From Burkholderiales bacterium (GTDB taxonomy: Bacteria > Pseudomonadota > Gammaproteobacteria > Burkholderiales > Burkholderiaceae_C), in NCBI GenBank assembly GCA_947453625.1, contig CANGHK010000028.1:1-64000 (forward strand): a stretch of 64,000 nucleotides of DNA, in the 5' to 3' direction. Below, piece after piece: positions 59,939 to 64,000 of the stretch. A program made the translations under genes and the position numbers. The notes beneath the pieces were generated by a model. It did not search any database, was not told the DNA's origin, and was given only the letters and a program-made list of their open reading frames with translations. Positions within the stretch are counted from its first letter, which is position 1. Each line of letters begins with the position of its first letter.

Positions 59939-60778
59939 TCAACGCTGGCCCACAACGGGATCAGAGGGATACCAGGTGATCCGGACATCGAGATCCAAGC
60001 CACGCAACAATCCATCTTGCAGACGGCGGTCAACCGCCTGCTCATGGCGCAGGCTGCGCTGCCTGACTTGATAGAGCCTGCCCTCGTGGGGCTGGTTTTG
60101 ACCGAAGCGCTCTCCCGATGCGAGACGGGCCACGAACGTTGCATAGACCTCCGCGCTGGTCTGCACACTGCGCCAGAAGAGTCTGAGTTCGTCATCATCC
60201 GCAAGCACCTTCGGGCTGACGTGGGCGATGAGGCCGCCAGTGTCGATACCGGCATCTATCCAATGCAAAGTGCAACCCGCTTTTTCCGGCTCGCCGTTGT
60301 GCAAAGCCCAGAAGGTGCAGTCGGCGCCACGGTACTCGGGCGACAGGCCACCATGCAGGTTGGCAATGCCGAGCCGGCCCGCCTTCAGCAACTCGCTGCG
60401 GATCAGCGACGTGCCGAACACGGCAATGAGGTCGGGCTTGAGATCTTGCGCCAACTTGACTGCGTCAGGGTGATTGATGTGCGGCACGGGCTTGATCAGT
60501 TCGGGGTGGTCAAACTGGGGCGGCTGGTTGCCAAAAAAGAAGTTTGCTTCGCCGTTTCCGGTGTAGCGACGCCGGTCCCTCAACCAACGCCATACCTTCC
60601 GGAAGAGGTTGTCCGGGCGCAGCGTCTTGGCGAGCTTCTTCCAGGAGAAATCGGCGCCCGTCTCCTGCACGATGGCCACGACATCGGCTGCCTGGCACAG
60701 CGCATTGGCCACATACAGGTGCCTGGGGCTGCGACCACAGAGCACCAGAATCCGCAACGGACTTGCGCTCTCAGCCAT
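59939..60778 (-). CDS. Formyltransferase family protein (probable sugar N-formyltransferase)
   Basis: This 279-residue protein has the Fmt-type formyltransferase core that uses 10-formyl-tetrahydrofolate. The catalytic Asn-His-Asp set appears in IANLHGGLSPEYRGADC and IDAGIDTGGLI, which also hold the expected glycine and serine positions. Unlike methionyl-tRNA formyltransferase, it lacks the long C-terminal tRNA-binding domain, so a sugar or amino-sugar acceptor is likely. It overlaps the next gene by 8 bp and would add formyl groups to the polysaccharide or its precursors. Confidence 0.8.
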   Translation of the reverse strand: MAESASPLRILVLCGRSPRHLYVANALCQAADVVAIVQETGADFSWKKLAKTLRPDNLFRKVWRWLRDRRRYTGNGEANFFFGNQPPQFDHPELIKPVPHINHPDAVKLAQDLKPDLIAVFGTSLIRSELLKAGRLGIANLHGGLSPEYRGADCTFWALHNGEPEKAGCTLHWIDAGIDTGGLIAHVSPKVLADDDELRLFWRSVQTSAEVYATFVARLASGERFGQNQPHEGRLYQVRQRSLRHEQAVDRRLQDGLLRGLDLDVRITWYPSDPVVGQR

Positions 60779-61994
60779 GGGGGGCTCCCGCGGGCCATGC
60801 CGCCACCATGGGCACCGGTGGCACGGCGATGTTCTCCATGTCCACCATCATTGCATCGGCGAAGAACTTCGAGGCCCAGTTGGGATACTCGAAGCGCGAG
60901 TAGTCGCCCCAGATCGGCACAGACCCTGCAATACCGCCACGCACCGCCGGGTCGGGATGGTCCAGTTGCTGGTTGGCCTTCAGGTAGATCAATGCGGCGC
61001 GGGCATTGTCTCGAAGGTCCGCCGCGCCGGTCGCCTGGGCGGCCCTCGTCCAATTGAGGCTCATCTGCGCGATGCCGGTCAGGCACGCGTAGTTGGCAGC
61101 GGCCACCCAGCCGGCCTTGTACGTACCCGCCAGCCAGCCGTCCTGCCGCTGCACCGCGGCGAGACCTCGACCGGCCTTGAGCGCTGCTTCGAGGTAGCGC
61201 TCTTCACCGAGCAGCACACCCGACTCCAGGAAGCCGCGCATCGCATAAGCGATCGTGTGGGTGAACGGCGAGCGCCAGGGCACGAAGGCGTTGGTGGCGA
61301 ACCAGCCGCACGGACTCTGCTGGGACAAGGCCCAATCCAGGTTTCGCTTGGCCGATTGCACCAGACGGGCGTCACCGGCGATCAAACCGGTGGCGAGCAA
61401 GGCCCAGGTGCCCCGGGTGTTGTAGACGTGGGGCGTGTCGTTGTGTTCAAACTTGCGCCAGCAGCCGTCATCGTCCTGCTGGTCGGCCAGCCAATGCCCT
61501 GCCCGCACGGCAGCAACGAGACAATCGTCGCGTCGAAGCTGCGTGTAGCCGGCAATCATGCCGTGCATGATCTGCCCGGTGTTGAAGATCACGGGACGGC
61601 TTCCAGGCTCGCCGAAATGCCCGGGGAAGGTGCCATCGGGCATCTGGATCGACAGTTCCCATTCGATCATCCGCCGGGCCCGGCCGACCAGTTCCGGACG
61701 CTGCAGCACCTGGGCTGCTGCAAGCAGGGTTTCGATGATATAGCCGGTGGTCTCCGGGTAGCTCGGCAGCCAACCGTCCTCGAAGCTCCAGCCCGCCGAT
61801 GCGCCGCCGGCATCGGGATGGCCGTCGCGCATGTCCTGGGCACGGCAGAGCCAATCGATAGCCGCCCCCAGATGGACGCTGTGGGCCTGCTGGTCACCTG
61901 CTGCGCCGCGCAGGCTGCTCCATACCAGTTCGGCATGCCGTGGCCGCCACGGCTTGTAGCGCAAAGGAATACGAATCAGATCGGTAAGGTTCAT
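60771..61994 (-). CDS. Uncharacterised (alpha/alpha)-toroid protein, prenyltransferase/terpene-cyclase-like fold
   Basis: This 407-residue protein has at least five helix-pair repeats with GxW-like turns, for example MPDGTFPGHFGEP, DDDGCWRKFEHND, SPCGWFATNAFVPW and RQDGWLAGTYKAGW. This pattern is seen in prenyltransferase, squalene-cyclase and glycan-active toroid enzymes. No DXDD cyclase motif is visible, so the fold is better supported than the reaction. It is embedded in an operon with a formyltransferase and a PaaK-like gene. A role in polymer modification or processing is possible. Confidence 0.6.
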   Translation of the reverse strand: MNLTDLIRIPLRYKPWRPRHAELVWSSLRGAAGDQQAHSVHLGAAIDWLCRAQDMRDGHPDAGGASAGWSFEDGWLPSYPETTGYIIETLLAAAQVLQRPELVGRARRMIEWELSIQMPDGTFPGHFGEPGSRPVIFNTGQIMHGMIAGYTQLRRDDCLVAAVRAGHWLADQQDDDGCWRKFEHNDTPHVYNTRGTWALLATGLIAGDARLVQSAKRNLDWALSQQSPCGWFATNAFVPWRSPFTHTIAYAMRGFLESGVLLGEERYLEAALKAGRGLAAVQRQDGWLAGTYKAGWVAAANYACLTGIAQMSLNWTRAAQATGAADLRDNARAALIYLKANQQLDHPDPAVRGGIAGSVPIWGDYSRFEYPNWASKFFADAMMVDMENIAVPPVPMVAAWPAGAPHG

Positions 61995-62012
61995 GCCCTG
62001 GTCGCTCTTGGT

Positions 62013-63398
62013 TCAATGGTTTGTTGTGGCGCGCCCGAGGCCGCCGCCCAGCGGTACGTGGCTAACGACGTACCGGTGCTTGCCCGAGGACTCGGGGGCG
62101 ATGTCGTCGACCACCCGCACGGTGACTCTGACGTCGTGTCCGAGGCGCTGGCGCAGTCCGTTGTCGATGGCCTGGGCGTTGGTCGCAGTCCACCGAGGGC
62201 CGGCGACGATCAGGACCTCGATGTCGCGCAGCGCGTGCTGGATCAACTTGAATTCGGCCACGCCTTCCGTCCCGCGCAAGACGTAGATACCGGCGAGCGC
62301 ATGCATGATGGTGCCATCCGCCCGGACCAGGAAATCCGTTTGGCGGCCGACCACTTCGGCCAGTACTTGCAGCCCCCGCCCGGCACGGTCGGGTTCGGGG
62401 CTCAAGCGCACCATGTCGCCCGTGCGGTAGCGGATGAAAGGCTGAGCGTCGGAGCACAGTCCGGTCACCACCGCTTCGCCCAACTCGCCAGGGGCGACCG
62501 GATTGCCGGCTTCGTCGAGCACCTCGAGCACGATGCTCTCGCTCATCAGCAACACCTGCCCTTCGGGCGTCTCGTGGGCGGTGAATCCGATGTCGCGGCT
62601 GCCAAATTCATTGGCCACCGGAACCCCGAACACCTCGCCGATCAGGTTGCGCTGGTGTTCGTAAAGCGGCTCACCGGTCGTGCAGACCACCTTGAGTTCG
62701 GGAAGCCGTGGTTTGCGCTCTCGATCGACGGCATGCGCGGCCAGCAGCGCCACTGAACTGGCATAACCGTAGAGGCAGTGCGGCTTGTAGGCCTCGATGG
62801 CGTCTAGGTAGAGGTCCATGCGCGCCGGCGACATGGCGAACGCATTCAGAACCAACTGATTGATCAGACGGTCCCTGACGGTCTTGACCCAGTCGGTCTT
62901 GTTCAACTCGACAGGCGCGCCCCAAAGGTAAACCTCGGGCTGGCCGGGCTGCACGCCCCACCAGCGGCGCGCCCGCATGCGTCCCGCTGCGTCGGAGGCC
63001 TGGCGCTGGCGGCCGAAGTGGAAGATCAAGGGCTGCCCGCTGGAGCCGCCGGTGTTGTACTTGAACCCGCCGCCGGGCACGTCACGCCAAACCAGTCGGT
63101 CACTGTTGGCGGCAGCTTCCTGCTTCGTCATGCGAGGCAGCCTGCACAAGTCCGCCAGGCTCGGCAGCGCATCGGGTCGCAGGCCTGCTTCGTCCATGCG
63201 CGCACGGTGCCACGGTGCGTGGGCATGGGCCACGGCCAGCAATGCGCGGAGCTTCTCGAGTTGGAGGTTCTCGACGCCCTCTCGTGTCAGCCACTGGCTC
63301 TTCTCGAGCGCGGCGAGGTAGCCGAAGGTTGGGCGGCCAAAGGCACGTTCCTGCAGCGGATAGACCAAGCCCCCCGCAAGAAATGGCGGCATCTTCAT
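62013..63398 (-). CDS. AMP-binding CapK/phenylacetate-CoA-ligase-like protein
   Basis: This 461-residue adenylate-forming enzyme is of the PaaK/CapK group found in capsule and EPS loci. The ATP loop is YNTGGSSGQPLIFHFG near residues 116-131. LYGYASSVALLA, VCTTGEPLYEHQR and FIRYRTGDMVRL follow, and the C-terminal hinge has RQTDFLVRADGT. The start at 63398 (MKMPPFLAGGLVYPLQER) fits typical family N-termini; ATG 63476 would add 26 residues. It probably activates an acyl group for transfer to the polymer. Confidence 0.8.
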   Translation of the reverse strand: MKMPPFLAGGLVYPLQERAFGRPTFGYLAALEKSQWLTREGVENLQLEKLRALLAVAHAHAPWHRARMDEAGLRPDALPSLADLCRLPRMTKQEAAANSDRLVWRDVPGGGFKYNTGGSSGQPLIFHFGRQRQASDAAGRMRARRWWGVQPGQPEVYLWGAPVELNKTDWVKTVRDRLINQLVLNAFAMSPARMDLYLDAIEAYKPHCLYGYASSVALLAAHAVDRERKPRLPELKVVCTTGEPLYEHQRNLIGEVFGVPVANEFGSRDIGFTAHETPEGQVLLMSESIVLEVLDEAGNPVAPGELGEAVVTGLCSDAQPFIRYRTGDMVRLSPEPDRAGRGLQVLAEVVGRQTDFLVRADGTIMHALAGIYVLRGTEGVAEFKLIQHALRDIEVLIVAGPRWTATNAQAIDNGLRQRLGHDVRVTVRVVDDIAPESSGKHRYVVSHVPLGGGLGRATTNH

Positions 63399-63702
63399 CT
63401 GCTCTGGCCGTTGTGAGAAGTCAAGATAGGTGGCCCTCTGGCTTGCACTGCCGAACGCCACGTTGGCCAGCATCAACGCTGCGCAGGCGCCGCCTGTTCA
63501 TGTGCCAGTCGCCATCGCCAGTCGATACCATGAACTTCGCATTTCCTGGCCTACGGTTGGCCAGAGGCCGGCGCCATGCCAAGCGGTGACAGCGCCCCGA
63601 GGAATCACGCCGAACTGCAGGCCAAGCCCGAACAGTCGCCATTCAGCAGTCTGAACAAATGCATTTGGGATCCAGGGCTTCCGAAACATTGAATTTCCGA
63701 TA
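63399..63702 (-). other. 304-bp gap without recognised gene
   Basis: Between the ligase-like partial gene and the PaaK-like gene no open frame resembles a protein. A tentative N-terminal extension of the PaaK-like gene (to 63476) would take part of it. No terminator is evident, so read-through from the partial ligase gene into the operon is possible. Confidence 0.4.
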
Positions 63703-63999
63703 CTAGCGGCCGCCAGCCGGCGGTAGTTGCGTACCCGCTGTTGGCGGATCTGATCTGTTCACCACAAATTCGGCAGTGACAGATTCATTATTCTTGACCA
63801 GATGATGCAAAACGACGGTCACCGCAATCAGGTGGTATAAGTAGTCAAAATAGGCAAGGCCCAGAAACGCGCCTGACGACATATAGCCTGCCAAGCTGAC
63901 CTGAATCATCGCACCCAAATCCTGCGCCCATCTCGATTCTGGATTCCTCTTGGCAACTCGAATAACGGCACCACATTTCAGCCAAGTCATCAGAAGCAG
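63703..63999 (-). CDS. Putative O-glycosylation ligase, exosortase-A-associated, C-terminal end (5' end outside window)
   Basis: The frame is open to the right edge, so only the last about 98 residues are seen. They contain RVAKRNPESRWAQDLGAMIQ, MSSGAFLGLAYFDYLYHLIA and a hydrophobic VTVVLHHLV helix. This is like the C-terminus of the multi-pass O-antigen-ligase-like proteins found in exosortase-A gene clusters. The tail after the last helix (SVTAEFVVNRSDPPTAGTQ) is polar. If correct, the exosortase should lie just beyond the window. The call rests on partial sequence. Confidence 0.6.
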   Translation of the reverse strand: MLLMTWLKCGAVIRVAKRNPESRWAQDLGAMIQVSLAGYMSSGAFLGLAYFDYLYHLIAVTVVLHHLVKNNESVTAEFVVNRSDPPTAGTQLPPAGGR

Positions 64000-64000
64000 C

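Overview
The window is high-GC DNA from a betaproteobacterium, most likely a Burkholderiales member of the Leptothrix/Rubrivivax/Comamonadaceae neighbourhood. The evidence is a Burkholderiales-type trimeric porin, a DUF4148-like periplasmic repeat peptide, a Coq7 hydroxylase, the ErpA and rplM-rpsI context, and the exosortase-A style polysaccharide genes. No rRNA, tRNA, CRISPR array or intact mobile element was seen.

Positions 1-29,300 are mostly housekeeping genes. They hold a pantothenate block (panE 3' end, panB, panC), a reverse-strand dipeptide/oligopeptide ABC transporter without a binding protein, a periplasmic repeat peptide, a porin, coq7, an OsmC-family protein, ilvA, a cobT homologue, erpA, rplM-rpsI, a GNAT acetyltransferase, srkA and htpG. 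A MacAB-like exporter (adaptor, ATPase, two FtsX-type permeases), cysD-cysNC for PAPS synthesis, and a two-subunit molybdenum hydroxylase lacking the FAD subunit follow. A strong small-RNA or leader candidate (about 9957-10060) lies between the OsmC gene and ilvA. A structured repeat occurs twice (16605 and 21911) with base changes that preserve pairing.

Positions 29,400-64,000 are a large surface-polysaccharide locus. It opens with a FeeM/autoinducer-synthase-like acyltransferase and ends, cut by the window edge, in the C-terminus of what looks like an exosortase-A-associated O-glycosylation ligase. Between them are a UDP-glucuronate-epimerase-like enzyme, an asparagine-synthetase-like protein without the N-terminal Cys, and a Wzm/Wzt exporter whose ATPase carries a C-terminal sugar-recognition-like domain. 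Also present are at least six glycosyltransferases, a WbsX/GH99-like protein, two deacetylase-like proteins, a sulfotransferase, a formyltransferase, an adenylate-forming CapK/PaaK-like enzyme and two helical-toroid-like proteins of unknown role. A complete four-gene GDP-D-glycero-D-manno-heptose operon (hddA, gmhA, hddC, gmhB) lies near the right side.

The stretch from about 47.8 to 54.3 kb is more AT-rich. It holds orphan-like genes: an exported protein, a FemAB-like transferase, a methyltransferase, a membrane-anchored PQQ-type sugar dehydrogenase fused to cytochrome c, and a VirK/DUF535 protein. It also holds two gene-poor gaps, so it looks like an acquired inset. A frameshifted methyltransferase remnant at 44.4-44.9 kb supports recent turnover in the locus.

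A working model is that the cluster makes a heptose-containing polysaccharide that is also sulfated, formylated or deacetylated, and exports it by Wzm/Wzt. PAPS for sulfation could come from cysD-cysNC, which sits just outside the locus. The exosortase itself is not in the window and would be expected beyond 64,000.
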